Below, piece by piece: positions 38,514 through 48,537 of a stretch of DNA of 64,000 nt. Each line of letters opens with the position of its first letter. The stretch's first letter is position 1. Below the pieces are notes generated by a model, which did no database searches, was not told where the DNA came from, and saw nothing but the letters and a program-made list of their open reading frames with translations. The position numbers and the translations under genes are program-made. The DNA is from Rossellomorea arthrocnemi (GTDB lineage: Bacteria > Bacillota > Bacilli > Bacillales > Bacillaceae_B). The DNA lies in contig NZ_CAJGBF010000002.1 of NCBI RefSeq assembly GCF_904424705.1, forward strand, positions 372,001-436,000. The letters are read 5' to 3'.

Positions 38514-39443
38514 TTAGTACACGGTTTCTTTAAAGAAGAACCCTGTATCCAAAGGACGATTATCCGGCTGCAGACTTTTCGCTTCCTCTAGAAGATCGTC
38601 TTTCTGTTCTTCGTATCGATCTTCGTCAGCCGCACATAGATCAATGGCCATACGATAAAGTTTCGTCGCTTTTAGGATATAGTCAAAGGATTTCAACACT
38701 CCATCAATTTTGAAAGAGTCTACACCCGCTTCCATCATTTCCCCAAGCTCATCAATGATGCACATATCATTCGGGCTCATGATATGCGTGCCGTTGCTGT
38801 CTTCAAAGATGGGATACTTGTTATGACGCTCCTCATCGTGTAAAAACATATTTCGTTGTTCTTTCCGGTTCTCAATCTCCATCACTTTACCCTGATATTC
38901 AAAATAATTTCCGAGTAATGAGCGTTTTGATTGGAACATGCAGGTCATCCCATGTACCTGGACCTCGATTTCCACCTCGGCATTTTCTTTCATTTCCACA
39001 ATAGCATCCATGCTCAATTCACGTGCCAGTACTGCACGTTTTGCCCCTTTTCTGCCCCAATAATTACACGTGTACCAATTCGTTGCCGTCGTTTCTGTAT
39101 TCCAGTGAAGCTTCATCTCCGGCGCCACTTCACGTGCAGCCATCAGTACAGCGGGATCACCGAATACAACGGAATCCGCATCCGTATCTTTAAGAAATGC
39201 AATATAATCATCCAACTCAGCAATTTTGTCGTTATGAAAGAGTGCATTCATTGCCACATATACTTTCTTATTGTATTTGTGAGCCAATCTAATGGATTCT
39301 CTTACGTCTTCCTTCGAGAACTCCCCTGCAAGCCTCAGGCCGTATCGCTGTTCACCAATCATGAAGGCATCCGCTCCGGCTGATGCCAACGGCTCTATGT
39401 CGTTTACACAAGTAGGGGTAACGAGTAATTCCGGCTTTTTCAT
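38514..39443 (-). CDS. trhP1: tRNA uridine-34 hydroxylation protein TrhP1 (peptidase U32 family)
   Basis: 309 residues, shorter partner of TrhP2. The U32-like motif IEVQVHGMTCMFQSKRS lies near residue 160, with PNDMCIIDELGEMMEAGVDS later. AGAGGTGAG precedes the ATG, and the start overlaps the trmR stop by 4 bp, so the genes are probably translated together. Role in ho5U34 formation is taken from B. subtilis YrrN. Confidence 0.92.
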   Translation of the reverse strand: MKKPELLVTPTCVNDIEPLASAGADAFMIGEQRYGLRLAGEFSKEDVRESIRLAHKYNKKVYVAMNALFHNDKIAELDDYIAFLKDTDADSVVFGDPAVLMAAREVAPEMKLHWNTETTATNWYTCNYWGRKGAKRAVLARELSMDAIVEMKENAEVEIEVQVHGMTCMFQSKRSLLGNYFEYQGKVMEIENRKEQRNMFLHDEERHNKYPIFEDSNGTHIMSPNDMCIIDELGEMMEAGVDSFKIDGVLKSFDYILKATKLYRMAIDLCAADEDRYEEQKDDLLEEAKSLQPDNRPLDTGFFFKETVY

Positions 39444-40087
39444 CGTTGCTCACCTCTTTTTTTACTGATGGCGATCCCGTCACCTACAGGTAAAATACTT
39501 GTGTCGAACTCTTCATGATTCATCAGCCATGCATTATAATTCTGCAGCTTCTTAACCATGTTCCGAATTCTTTTCTGTTCCACCTGCTCCTCTGCAACCA
39601 GACCTTTGAAAAGGACATTATCCGAGTAGACGACGCCGTTTTCCGAAAGCATACTGGAGTATAGCTCAAAGAATTTAAGGTACTGCCCTTTGGCAGCATC
39701 AATGAAGATGGCATCATATGGTCCGTGTTTTTCCACTTCTACTGCGACTTCCAGTGCATCACCGAAAATCGATACAACCCTCTTTCCATCTGGAGAGCGG
39801 GAAAGGAATCCTTGTGCAGCTTCAAACCTTCCTTCGTCCCGTTCAAGTGTGACGACTGTCGCCTTTGGGAGCACTTCAGCCATACGCAGGGCTGAATATC
39901 CGATTGCCGTACCAATTTCCAGAATACGTTTCGGCTGTTGGATCCGTAACATTCCCAACAGTGCTTCAATTCCGACCAGTTCCATAATGGGTACACTGTG
40001 AACCACTGCATATTGTTCCATCTCAGTAATTAAGGCCGGCCTTATTTTCACAATTGATTCTATATAGCCAATCACTTGTTCGTTCAT
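39440..40087 (-). CDS. trmR: tRNA 5-hydroxyuridine methyltransferase TrmR
   Basis: 215 residues, class I O-methyltransferase similar to catechol O-methyltransferases. SAM motif ILEIGTAIGYSALRMAE near residue 55, GDALEVAVEV, and the metal/catalytic segment DAIFIDAAKGQY near 125. Methylates ho5U34 to mo5U34 in several tRNAs in B. subtilis (YrrM). First gene of the trmR-trhP1-trhP2-udk run. Confidence 0.93.
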   Translation of the reverse strand: MNEQVIGYIESIVKIRPALITEMEQYAVVHSVPIMELVGIEALLGMLRIQQPKRILEIGTAIGYSALRMAEVLPKATVVTLERDEGRFEAAQGFLSRSPDGKRVVSIFGDALEVAVEVEKHGPYDAIFIDAAKGQYLKFFELYSSMLSENGVVYSDNVLFKGLVAEEQVEQKRIRNMVKKLQNYNAWLMNHEEFDTSILPVGDGIAISKKRGEQR

Positions 40088-40142
40088 ATATAAGCCTCAC
40101 GATCATGTTCATAAATGGTTTCGGGTAACGCATCTTTCTTCA

Positions 40143-40175
40143 CATGAAAAGAAGAAAGCTACAATGAGCTTTCTA
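40143..40175 (-). terminator. Terminator between mltG and trmR
   Basis: Perfect 8-bp stem AGAAAGCT / AGCTTTCT, 6-nt loop, followed by TCTTTTC on the minus strand. Confidence 0.75.
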
Positions 40176-40278
40176 CTTCACACGCCTCTCAAAATAACGC
40201 AGGTATATAAAAATAACTTGTACTATTTTACCACACAGAGAAGGGGAAAGCTAATTTTTCTTTCCTCTTCTCATCAGG

Positions 40279-41421
40279 TTAATCTTTTTTGTTGGTAATG
40301 TATTTTGCCTTTTTCTCGTTATGCTCATCCAGCGTTTCTGAGTAATAAACCGACCCATTGGAAGCAGCCAGGAAATAATAATACTCTGTATCCTCAGGCT
40401 GCAAGGCTGCTTCAATTGAAGACACACCTGCGTTCGCAATCGGACCCGGCGGCAATCCCTTCACTTGATACGTGTTATAAGGTGAGTCCACTTTTAAATC
40501 TTTGTAAACGGTCTTTTCCTTATGTTTTCCTAAGGCATATAACACCGTAGGATCTGTCTGAAGAGGCATTCCTTCTTCCATACGATTATAGAAGACGCTT
40601 GAAATTTTCCCTCTGTCAGCCTTTTCCGTCGCTTCTTCCTCAATTAGGGAAGAAAGGGTAAGAAGCTCATGAGGAGTATAACCGTTTGCCGCCATGGCTT
40701 CCTGATATTGAGCCAGTACTTCATCCGTTTGCGCAATCATTTTCTTTAGAATACTGTCTAAAGATGGGTGCTTTTCATAAAAAGGGTACGTCGCAGGATA
40801 GAGATATCCTTCCAGCGGCCGTTTGATTTCTTTCTTTAAAATTTCGTCTGTAATCAGTTCCGGATATTCCTTTTTTAATTGCTCGAGCCATTTCTTATCG
40901 TTAAGTTTCTTTTCTACCTCATCTTTTTTATATGGGGACTTTTCAGCAATGATTTCTGCGATTTGATCTAATTGCAATCCCTCTGGAATAGTAATCTTAA
41001 ACTCTGCTTTTCTCATGACCTTACCAGTCTTTAAGCTGTTCACAATTTCATTCAAGGTCATGGAAGGCGTCAAATCATACGATCCCGCCTGGAATCCTGC
41101 TTCATTATTAAATTTCACATAATATTTAAAGACCGTTGAATTCTTCACGATCCCTTTGTCCTCCAGGATATTTCCAATACTCGTCACCCCGGAGCCAATG
41201 GGTATTTCCACTTTTACCGGATCCGTATTATCTGGATCCACCGGTTTCAAGGCGGAATTCACATAGAGGTATCCGCCAATCGCCGTCCCCCCAATGAGAA
41301 TGACAAGACACAGAATGACAAGTCCTACTATTTTTCTAATGACCTTGGCCTCCTCTTGTCTCTCTAGTAATTTCTTCATGAGTGTGTCTTTTATCTTTTT
41401 CTTTTCTTCCAAAGCTTTCAT
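40279..41421 (-). CDS. mltG: Endolytic peptidoglycan transglycosylase MltG
   Basis: 380 residues. YceG family; cuts nascent glycan strands at the membrane. One membrane helix at about residues 27-52, a LysM-like subdomain (IPEGLQLDQIAEII), and the catalytic region LSSLIEEEATEKADRGKIS with the active-site Glu, followed by FYNRMEEGMPLQTDPTVLYALG. Between trmR and yrzB, matching B. subtilis yrrL. Confidence 0.95.
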   Translation of the reverse strand: MKALEEKKKIKDTLMKKLLERQEEAKVIRKIVGLVILCLVILIGGTAIGGYLYVNSALKPVDPDNTDPVKVEIPIGSGVTSIGNILEDKGIVKNSTVFKYYVKFNNEAGFQAGSYDLTPSMTLNEIVNSLKTGKVMRKAEFKITIPEGLQLDQIAEIIAEKSPYKKDEVEKKLNDKKWLEQLKKEYPELITDEILKKEIKRPLEGYLYPATYPFYEKHPSLDSILKKMIAQTDEVLAQYQEAMAANGYTPHELLTLSSLIEEEATEKADRGKISSVFYNRMEEGMPLQTDPTVLYALGKHKEKTVYKDLKVDSPYNTYQVKGLPPGPIANAGVSSIEAALQPEDTEYYYFLAASNGSVYYSETLDEHNEKKAKYITNKKD

Positions 41422-41505
41422 TTCCCCCTTTCGAGCAAAAAAGCGGGCTATCCGTTATACGTAATTCGACATCATCTCCACTATTATACAATATTTTGCA
41501 CAAAG

Positions 41506-41564
41506 TGAAACAGGGACCTGCAGAAAGGGTGAATTTTTTGTCCCTTTTTGCGGTCCCTGTTTCA
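41506..41564. terminator. Long hairpin between yrzB and mltG
   Basis: A perfect 13-bp outer stem TGAAACAGGGACC / GGTCCCTGTTTCA is extended by an inner AGAAAGGG / TCCCTTTTT arm. There is a T-rich loop but no long T run outside. A terminator or processing site between the yrzL-yrrK-yrzB genes and mltG is the likeliest reading. Confidence 0.65.
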
Positions 41565-41584
41565 TATGATACTATAATTTCTGT

Positions 41585-41875
41585 TTATTCAGCGTCTTCT
41601 TCTTCGTCAAGGAAAGTGTTTAACATTTCTTCGATCATATCCCACTCTTCTTCTGTTTCAATCGGCTTTAATTCGCCTTCTTGACCTTCGTCACCAGGCA
41701 TGAAAGCAGATGCATGAATTTCAATTTCTTCTTCATCGTTCTCATCTGCTCCCAGTGGATAGTATAAAACATAAGACTTTCCGAATTTATCTGATTCAAA
41801 TGTGAAAAGGACCTCGCATAATTGCTCATTTCCTTGTTCATCTACTACTGTAATTTGCTTTTCTCCGTGTTCCAT
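41585..41875 (-). CDS. yrzB: YrzB family protein (DUF1292)
   Basis: 96 residues from the ATG at 41875, nine bases after GAGG; an ATG six bases upstream abuts that site. Very acidic protein with [20 protein letters not shown] and a Glu/Asp-rich tail, typical of DUF1292. Function unknown. Conserved cluster alaS-ireB-ruvX-yrzB, as throughout Firmicutes. Confidence 0.93.
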   Translation of the reverse strand: MEHGEKQITVVDEQGNEQLCEVLFTFESDKFGKSYVLYYPLGADENDEEEIEIHASAFMPGDEGQEGELKPIETEEEWDMIEEMLNTFLDEEEDAE

Positions 41876-41889
41876 GAACATTCACCTCA

Positions 41890-42306
41890 TTATTTTTGGC
41901 TGTCAAGGTATCCTTGAAGGATCATCATCGCAGCCATTTTGTCTATCACTTTTTTACGTTTCTTCCTGCTTACATCGGCTTCTAAAAGCACTCTCTCAGC
42001 AGCCATTGTGCTCAGTCTTTCGTCCCAATATTTAATGGGAAGGGATAACTCCTGTTGAATCAACTCTCCATAAGCTTTAGACGCTTCCCCACGTGGACCG
42101 ATTGTGTTGTTCATGTTTTTAGGCATTCCCACTACAACGGTATCCACCTGGTATTCATCGGCAAGTTCCTTTATTCGATCCATCCGGAACACACCATGAT
42201 CTTCGTCGATCTTAATTGTTTCAATTCCTTGAGCTGTCCAGCCAAGCTCATCGCTGATTGCGACTCCGACTGTTTTAGAACCAACGTCTAAACCCATTAC
42301 ACGCAT
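41890..42306 (-). CDS. ruvX: Holliday junction resolvase-like RuvX/YqgF
   Basis: 138 residues, RNase H-like fold. The first catalytic Asp is in [31 protein letters not shown] and [16 protein letters not shown] supply the others. Family members act as pre-16S rRNA nucleases, with Holliday junction resolution proposed. Three bp after ireB and 15 bp before yrzB. Confidence 0.95.
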   Translation of the reverse strand: MRVMGLDVGSKTVGVAISDELGWTAQGIETIKIDEDHGVFRMDRIKELADEYQVDTVVVGMPKNMNNTIGPRGEASKAYGELIQQELSLPIKYWDERLSTMAAERVLLEADVSRKKRKKVIDKMAAMMILQGYLDSQK

Positions 42307-42309
42307 CTA

Positions 42310-42576
42310 TTATCCCTCTTTGTGCTGTTTCAAATACGATTTGACTAATTCTTCGATGATTTCATCACGTTCTAAACGGCGGATGATATTTCTGGCATCT
42401 TGATGTCTGGGAATGTAAGCCGGATCTCCAGATAATAAGTATCCTACGATTTGATTGATCGGATTGTATCCTTTTTCCTGCAGAGCATCATGAACCTGTA
42501 AGAGCACTTCCTTCACATCATGTTCGAAAGGCTCCTCTGAAAAATCAAACCGCATCGTTTTGTCAAAAGAACTCAT
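42310..42576 (-). CDS. ireB: IreB family regulatory phosphoprotein (YrzL, DUF965)
   Basis: 88 residues from the ATG at 42576 (AGAGGTG six bases ahead); an in-frame GTG upstream lies inside the binding site. Begins [16 protein letters not shown], the classic family start with conserved Thr residue. In Enterococcus IreB is phosphorylated by the kinase IreK and affects cephalosporin resistance. Lies between alaS and ruvX. Confidence 0.95.
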   Translation of the reverse strand: MSSFDKTMRFDFSEEPFEHDVKEVLLQVHDALQEKGYNPINQIVGYLLSGDPAYIPRHQDARNIIRRLERDEIIEELVKSYLKQHKEG

Positions 42577-42659
42577 TTTTAGCACCTCTCTTTAGGCTTG
42601 TCTTTTTGACAACCGAATTGTTAATCGTTACCTACATTGTACACCACTTTGACAAGGAG

Positions 42660-45293
42660 TTAAATGGATTTGACCCATTCTTCTACAAAATGAAGGGCTT
42701 CTTCCACTTTTTCAGGATTTTTTCCGCCTGCCTGCGCCATATCCGGACGGCCGCCGCCGCCTCCACCACAGCGTGAAGCGACTTCTTTTACCAATTTCCC
42801 GGCATGATATCCTTTTTCGACTAAATCCTTCGTAACTCCTGCAATGATGGTCACTTTGTCCTCTCCAGTTGTTGCCAGTACAATAACAGCGGATCCAAGT
42901 TTCTGCTTAAGATCATCCATCATCGTGCGCAAACCACTGCTATCACCCACTGCCACTTTCGCAGTCAGCACATTCACTCCATCAATGACCTTCACTTGAT
43001 CCGTTAAGCTTCCTGCTTCTATGTTAGACAACTTTCCTGCTAATGATTCATTTTCCCGCTGAAGCTCTCTCATCTCCCCTAATAATGCGTCTACACGATT
43101 GACCACTTCTTTAGGATTCGATTTAAGTTTGCCAGCCACTTCTTTGAGCAGGGAGACTTGATCTTTTAATACTTTATACGCATTCTCTGCTGTAACAGCT
43201 TCTATCCTTCTTGTACCTGCACCGATCCCGCTTTCAGATAGGATCTTAAATAACCCGATCTCAGAAGTATTGGACACATGACAGCCACCGCAAAGCTCAA
43301 GGCTGTAATCTCCAATTGAAACGACACGAACTTCAGCACCATACTTTTCCCCGAATAGAGCCATAGCACCCATCGCTTTCGCCTCAGATAATGATTTTTG
43401 GGCCGTGTTCACAGATACCGCCTTCCAAACCTTCTCATTGACGATGGTTTCGATCTGTTCCATCTCTTCTAGTGTCACAGATCCGAAATGGGAGAAGTCA
43501 AAGCGCAGACGATCAGGTTCAACGAGTGAACCTGCCTGGTTCACATGATCTCCCAGAACATCTTTCAATGCTTGATGAAGGATGTGAGTCGCAGTATGGT
43601 TTTTCTCGATCCTGCTTCTTGATTCACGGGATACCTTTGCAAGCACCTCTGCACTTTGTTCCAAAGTACCCTCTTCTACAACGCCTGTATGAAGGTTTTG
43701 TCCATTAGGTGCTTTTTTAACATTCGTTACGAAAACTTTTACCCCTTCGGCTTCAATATATCCTTCATCACCAATTTGTCCGCCGCTTTCAGCATAGAAC
43801 GGAGTCTCGTTGAGGATGAATTGACATTCCTGTCCTTTACTCACTTTCGGCTGGCGTTCATTATCCACCAATAATTCAAGGACAGTCGAAGTGCTTTCGA
43901 GTGTGTCATATCCGACAAAGCGGCTTTCCACCGCTATATCACTCAGGACTCCTCCTTGCACCTGCATACTGCCTACATCCTGCCGGGCAGCTCGCGCTCT
44001 TTCACGCTGACCTTCCATCTCTCTTTCAAAACCGTCGTGATCAACCGTTAATCCTTCTTCCTCTGCATACTCTTCCGTTAATTCGACAGGGAATCCGTAC
44101 GTATCATAAAGACGGAACACATCCTCACCAGGGATCACCTTACTCCCGGCAGACTTTTGAACCTTTATGATGGATGAAAGAATAGCCAGACCTTCGTTCA
44201 ATGTTTCATGGAAGCGGTCTTCTTCATTTTTCACTACCTTTTGGATGAATTCCGCTTTTTGTTTCACTTCCGGATAGAAATCAACCATGATTTCAGATAC
44301 AACGGGAACCAACTCATACATAAATGGACGGTTGATTTCGATCTGCTTTGCAAATCGTACAGCCCGTCGAAGGAGCCTTCTTAATACATACCCGCGTCCT
44401 TCGTTCGATGGCAGTGCCCCATCACCAATGGCAAAGGATACCGTTCTGATGTGATCGGCAATCACTTTGAAAGCTACGTCAGTTTCATTATCCTTTCCAT
44501 ATGATTTCCCTGAGATTTCTTCCGTTGCCGCAATGATCGGCATAAATAAATCTGTATCAAAGTTGGTTGGTACTTCCTGAACGACACACGCCATCCGCTC
44601 CAGGCCCATACCTGTATCGATGTTCTTCTTTGGAAGCGGAGTATACGTTCCGTCAGGATTGTGATTGAATTGTGAGAACACGAGATTCCATACTTCAAGG
44701 TAGCGGTCATTTTCCCCGCCAGGATATAATTCAGGATCTTCCGGGTTGTCACCGTATTCAGGTCCACGATCGTAGAAGATTTCTGTATTCGGACCACTTG
44801 GACCTTCACCGATATCCCAGAAGTTCCCTTCGATGCGGATGATGCGTTCTGCCGGTACACCAACTTTCTTGTTCCATATATCAAATGCTTCATGATCTTC
44901 CGGATGAATAGTAACAGATAATTTTTCTGGATCAAACCCAACCCATTTCGCATCCGTAAGGAACTCCCAAGCCCATTCGATCGCTTCTACTTTAAAATAA
45001 TCACCGATGGAGAAGTTCCCGAGCATTTCGAAAAATGTATGATGACGGGCTGTTTTCCCTACATTCTCGATGTCATTTGTACGAATCGATTTTTGAGCAT
45101 TCACAATCCTTGGATTTTGTGGGATCACCCGTCCATCAAAATATTTCTTTAAAGTAGCTACTCCACTATTGATCCATAAAAGGGACGGATCCTCATGTGG
45201 AACCAGTGATGCACTTGGTTCTATTCCGTGTCCTTTTTCCTGAAAGAAATCTAAAAACTTCTGACGAATTTCTGCACCTGTTAATTTGTTCAT
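42660..45293 (-). CDS. alaS: Alanyl-tRNA synthetase
   Basis: 877 residues. Class II catalytic core at the N-terminus ([44 protein letters not shown]), tRNA recognition domain, then the editing domain with [11 protein letters not shown] and [13 protein letters not shown] (HxxxH and CxxxH ligands), and the C-Ala domain with [17 protein letters not shown]. Expression should be set by the T-box leader at 45335-45590. Confidence 0.98.
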   Translation of the reverse strand: MNKLTGAEIRQKFLDFFQEKGHGIEPSASLVPHEDPSLLWINSGVATLKKYFDGRVIPQNPRIVNAQKSIRTNDIENVGKTARHHTFFEMLGNFSIGDYFKVEAIEWAWEFLTDAKWVGFDPEKLSVTIHPEDHEAFDIWNKKVGVPAERIIRIEGNFWDIGEGPSGPNTEIFYDRGPEYGDNPEDPELYPGGENDRYLEVWNLVFSQFNHNPDGTYTPLPKKNIDTGMGLERMACVVQEVPTNFDTDLFMPIIAATEEISGKSYGKDNETDVAFKVIADHIRTVSFAIGDGALPSNEGRGYVLRRLLRRAVRFAKQIEINRPFMYELVPVVSEIMVDFYPEVKQKAEFIQKVVKNEEDRFHETLNEGLAILSSIIKVQKSAGSKVIPGEDVFRLYDTYGFPVELTEEYAEEEGLTVDHDGFEREMEGQRERARAARQDVGSMQVQGGVLSDIAVESRFVGYDTLESTSTVLELLVDNERQPKVSKGQECQFILNETPFYAESGGQIGDEGYIEAEGVKVFVTNVKKAPNGQNLHTGVVEEGTLEQSAEVLAKVSRESRSRIEKNHTATHILHQALKDVLGDHVNQAGSLVEPDRLRFDFSHFGSVTLEEMEQIETIVNEKVWKAVSVNTAQKSLSEAKAMGAMALFGEKYGAEVRVVSIGDYSLELCGGCHVSNTSEIGLFKILSESGIGAGTRRIEAVTAENAYKVLKDQVSLLKEVAGKLKSNPKEVVNRVDALLGEMRELQRENESLAGKLSNIEAGSLTDQVKVIDGVNVLTAKVAVGDSSGLRTMMDDLKQKLGSAVIVLATTGEDKVTIIAGVTKDLVEKGYHAGKLVKEVASRCGGGGGGRPDMAQAGGKNPEKVEEALHFVEEWVKSI

Positions 45294-45334
45294 GTAAAGC
45301 TTCCTCCTTTATATGTATGGTTAAAAAAGAATAC

Positions 45335-45590
45335 AAAAAAGCCCTCATCCCTAAAACAGGGACGAGAGCTGTTTCTCGCGGTACCACCCTGGTTATGAAT
45401 AAACGCGATGGCGTTTATTCATCCCTCAATACACCTTAACGCGGCTGGACGGCAGGTTTTACCTGCACTCAGGATTAGCATTCGGTTATCCTTCATCTGA
45501 AATCCCTTACAGCCAAGGGGGATTTCTCTCTGGAAGATGGACTATAACGTACTCGGGTCCTTCATAGCGTTCATTTTATACGAATACTTG
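45335..45590 (-). promoter_or_regulatory. T-box riboswitch of alaS
   Basis: Minus-strand leader of about 290 nt. The antiterminator core GGTGGTACCGCG is at 45377-45388. A terminator (AGCTCTCGTCCCT / AGGGATGAGGGCT, then six T) spans 45335-45371. Stem I shows the AGAGAG motif and a GGCTG-type apical loop; the Specifier Loop probably presents GCU (45477-45479), an alanine codon followed by A, then CCTGAGTG. Uncharged tRNA-Ala should favour antitermination and raise alaS expression. It fills the whole alaS upstream gap. Confidence 0.95.
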
Positions 45591-45625
45591 TATATGTTGG
45601 ATTATAGAAATATTCAAGGTATTTG

Positions 45626-46729
45626 TCAATCATCATTCCCATTTTTCCATTCATCTTCCTTCTTGGTATGAAGAAAATGGGTACGTCCGTGTAAAATGGC
45701 TACCTTTATGACCGCAACAAAGGGCACTGCTACAATCATACCGATCACACCACCCACTTCTCCTCCGAGGATCAGCGCTCCCATGATGAAAAGAGGATGC
45801 ATATGAAGACTTTTCCCCACAATGAGAGGTGATAAGATGTTTCCCTCCAGAAACTGCAGAATCACCACCAGAATAACAACATACATTACCATATTAGGGG
45901 AGATGGTGCTGGCAACTATGGCTGCAGGTACCGCCCCGATGATCGGGCCAAAATAAGGGATCACATTGGTGACACCAATGATCAGGCCAAGAATAAGGGG
46001 ATACTTCATGCCGATCAACCATAAGGTGACCGCAGAAATACCACCGATGATCAAACAAACCAGGAGCTGGCCCCTAATATAACCACCAAGGGATTCATCC
46101 ACGTCCCTTGTGAAGGAAATGACACTCTTCCTCCATTTTTGGGGAGTGAGCTGCCACAAGAATGCCTTTACCTTTGTGATATCTTTTAAAAGGTAGAAAG
46201 AGACGAAGGGAATGATGGCAACGATGAGCAGGCTGTTCATGAACTTCATGACAGTTGCCAGGACAACCGCGACAAGACCCGTCACCCAGGCTTCAAGCCC
46301 ATCGATTCGCTTCTCGAGCTGGGACTGAATCCCGTCCGGCCATGTTGCAGTTTCACTCTGAACAACCTTGAGCCAACCCTGATACTGCTTCGTGAAAATG
46401 GGTGCATTCTCCGATAAATCCCTTAGCTGATGAATGATGGCAGGGGTCCCTTTGTAAATGGCATAGCCCAATCCCCCAAAGAACAGAAGGTAGATCAACA
46501 GGATGGCTATTCCACGATGGATACCAGCTTCATGCAGTTTTTCCACTACCGGGTGAAGCAGGTAGGCAATAAAACCGCCTATGACGAAAGGGAGAAGGGA
46601 GAAGAAAAAAACCTCTAATACAGGATGCCATACTGGCTTTAATAAATAGAGAACATATAGAAATAATGCAAGAATAAGGGCCATTGAAAGCCTGTATATC
46701 CATTTGGCATAGGGTCTCTTCTCCATCAT
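45626..46729 (-). CDS. AI-2E family transporter (YrrI-like permease)
   Basis: 367 residues from the ATG at 46729, eight bases after GGAGG. About eight hydrophobic helices; family segments SLLPFVIGGFIAYLLHPVV, GGYIRGQLLVCLIIGG and VTNVIPYFGPIIGAVPAA are evident. Named for an E. coli autoinducer-2 exporter, but other members are Na+/H+ or peptide transporters, so the substrate is unknown. Corresponds to B. subtilis yrrI by position upstream of alaS. Confidence 0.9.
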   Translation of the reverse strand: MMEKRPYAKWIYRLSMALILALFLYVLYLLKPVWHPVLEVFFFSLLPFVIGGFIAYLLHPVVEKLHEAGIHRGIAILLIYLLFFGGLGYAIYKGTPAIIHQLRDLSENAPIFTKQYQGWLKVVQSETATWPDGIQSQLEKRIDGLEAWVTGLVAVVLATVMKFMNSLLIVAIIPFVSFYLLKDITKVKAFLWQLTPQKWRKSVISFTRDVDESLGGYIRGQLLVCLIIGGISAVTLWLIGMKYPLILGLIIGVTNVIPYFGPIIGAVPAAIVASTISPNMVMYVVILVVILQFLEGNILSPLIVGKSLHMHPLFIMGALILGGEVGGVIGMIVAVPFVAVIKVAILHGRTHFLHTKKEDEWKNGNDD

Positions 46730-46944
46730 CACTGGCACCTCCTCTTTTCTTCTCTAGTGTTTGAAAATAGGAGGTAGTTTTATTCATGACTTGTATGTCT
46801 CTGGAATTGTACGTTTTGATTATGTTGGATCGTTTGAATAAGGCCAATGATTCTTTTAAGGGATAGAGGATGGATTTACATCGTACTGGAATTTATTCAA
46901 GTCAAAATCAGGTGTGATTGTGTCGTTTTTTCATTTTTAGGAAA

Positions 46945-46980
46945 AAAAAGAGACTGACCCACAACGGTCAGCCTCTTTCT
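46945..46980 (-). terminator. Terminator after yrzQ
   Basis: AGAGGCTGACC / GGTCAGTCTCT stem (one bulge) with a 6-nt loop, followed by a run of eight T on the minus strand. Confidence 0.88.
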
Positions 46981-46985
46981 GCTGT

Positions 46986-47117
46986 TTAGAAAAGTTTCTT
47001 TACTTGTTTACGGATTCGTTTCATTTGTCTCTGACTCATCATATTGGACCTTTGTGAATAGATAGAAGCCGCAATTCCTGCTCCAAAACCAACGATGGAT
47101 GCAAATGTTTTACTCAA
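46986..47117 (-). CDS. yrzQ: YrzQ-like small protein (DUF3918)
   Basis: 43 residues from a TTG at 47117 behind GAGGTG. A Gly/Ala-rich hydrophobic N-terminal part (FASIVGFGAGIAASIY) leads to a strongly basic tail (QMKRIRKQVKKLF). Function unknown. Sits 15 bp downstream of yrzR and upstream of the yrrI-like permease, matching the B. subtilis order yrzR-yrzQ-yrrI. Confidence 0.75.
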   Translation of the reverse strand: MSKTFASIVGFGAGIAASIYSQRSNMMSQRQMKRIRKQVKKLF

Positions 47118-47132
47118 GAAAGACACCTCTTC

Positions 47133-47318
47133 CTAGCTTAGTCGGCGTTCTTCCTCATCAAACAAGTCATCTAAGGAGCTTAGTGATCCATCCTCTTCCA
47201 CTTGGTGAGTATGAATGACTCCCTTCGATAAGGAAAGTTCTATATAGCAGCCCCAACAGTAATATTGGTTGATGCCGATCTTTCCAATATCTTTACTCTG
47301 ACAATTTGGACAATTCAT
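47133..47318 (-). CDS. yrzR: YrzR-like zinc-ribbon protein
   Basis: 61 residues from the ATG at 47318 with GAGGTG nine bases ahead. CPNCQSKDIG and YYCWGCYIE give a four-cysteine zinc ribbon (CxxC, CxxC), followed by an acidic tail. Longer readings to 47387 are not supported. Likely a small regulator or RNA-associated protein, function unknown. Confidence 0.8.
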   Translation of the reverse strand: MNCPNCQSKDIGKIGINQYYCWGCYIELSLSKGVIHTHQVEEDGSLSSLDDLFDEEERRLS

Positions 47319-47514
47319 CGGTACGTTCACCTCGAGCTTACACCAGAAATGGTGATTATTCCCTACCATCATGGCCAAGCAGAGCATGTTTTATACTTGT
47401 TTAATGAGAAGCGACGCACAAACGTTGAAAAAAAAGCAACGTTATTATATAGTGTGGGAAAATTTCCTGATTTCATAAGGAGTAACCTTTTCCATAGCAC
47501 CCATTGAATTTTTT

Positions 47515-48522
47515 CTACTGAATAGTAATGGACTTTCCGCTTTCTTCTTTCACATAATCAATTTCGAATCCTAAATCTTCAAGCATTTTATGATCAGCTG
47601 TCCCTTCCTGCCCGGCGGTCGTCAAGTAATCCCCGACAAAGATCGAGTTTGCCGGGTAGAGGCCAAGTGGCTGTAAACTGCGCAGGTTCACTTCACGTCC
47701 ACCTGAAACCCGGATCTCTTTTGTCGGATTGATGAAACGCATCAAGCAAAGGACCTTTAAGCAATATCTTGGATTCAATTCATCTGTTCCCTCAAGTGGG
47801 GTTCCGTCGATGGCATGAAGGAAATTGACCGGAATCGAGTCGGCATCCAATACCTTCAGGCTGTGTGCCATGTCCACAACGTCCTGAAGCCCTTCTTTCA
47901 TACCCACTATGATTCCCGAACATGGGGAAATGCCTTGTTCCTTTGCCTGTTTTACAGTATTTATTCTGTCTTCGTATGTATGGGAAGTGGTGATGTTTTC
48001 ATGGTGGTTCTCTGATGTATTGATGTTGTGGTTATAACGATCCACACCTGCTTCCTTTAACCGTTTTGCTTGATCACCTTTTAATAATCCCAGACAAGCG
48101 CATATCTTCAAGTTATACTGCTCCTTGATCTCTTTAACCGCTGATACAACGTGATCCACTTCCCGATTGCTCGGACCGCGTCCACTGGCCACAATGCAGT
48201 AGGTACCGACATTTAGTTGATGAGCATTTTTTGCCCCCTTTAGGATCGAATCTTTATCAACCATACGATACTTCTCGATCGGTGCGTCAGACACAATCGA
48301 TTGAGAACAGTATCCACAATTTTCAGGGCATAGACCTGATTTTGTATTAATGATCATATTCAATTTAACCTTATTTCCATAATAATGTTTTCGGATCAAG
48401 TACGCGCTATGCAACAATTCTAAAAGCTCATCATCGGGACATTGTAAAATGGATAAAGCTTCCTCATTCGTTATTTCTGTTCCGTCAATGACCTCTTTGG
48501 CAAGTTCCTTCCACGGTTTCAA
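47515..48522 (-). CDS. bioB: Biotin synthase BioB
   Basis: 335 residues. Radical SAM enzyme that inserts sulfur into dethiobiotin. SAM cluster motif GLCPENCGYCSQS (CxxxCxxC) near residue 65, and the auxiliary-cluster ligands in YCIVASGRGPS and RVSGGREVNLRS. It follows bioY by 15 bp; no other bio genes are present, so precursors must come from elsewhere in the genome or from uptake of dethiobiotin/biotin. Confidence 0.96.
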   Translation of the reverse strand: MKPWKELAKEVIDGTEITNEEALSILQCPDDELLELLHSAYLIRKHYYGNKVKLNMIINTKSGLCPENCGYCSQSIVSDAPIEKYRMVDKDSILKGAKNAHQLNVGTYCIVASGRGPSNREVDHVVSAVKEIKEQYNLKICACLGLLKGDQAKRLKEAGVDRYNHNINTSENHHENITTSHTYEDRINTVKQAKEQGISPCSGIIVGMKEGLQDVVDMAHSLKVLDADSIPVNFLHAIDGTPLEGTDELNPRYCLKVLCLMRFINPTKEIRVSGGREVNLRSLQPLGLYPANSIFVGDYLTTAGQEGTADHKMLEDLGFEIDYVKEESGKSITIQ

Positions 48523-48537
48523 TGCTTATTTCCCCCT

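Noticed and set aside
45310-45625. Short plus-strand frames opposite the alaS leader
   Set aside because: They are antisense to the T-box riboswitch, which accounts for the sequence.
46786-46866. 26-codon plus-strand ORF with AGGAGG 11 bases ahead
   Set aside because: Spacing is long, there is no clear promoter or terminator on this strand, and the peptide shows no pattern. Kept only as a weak possibility.
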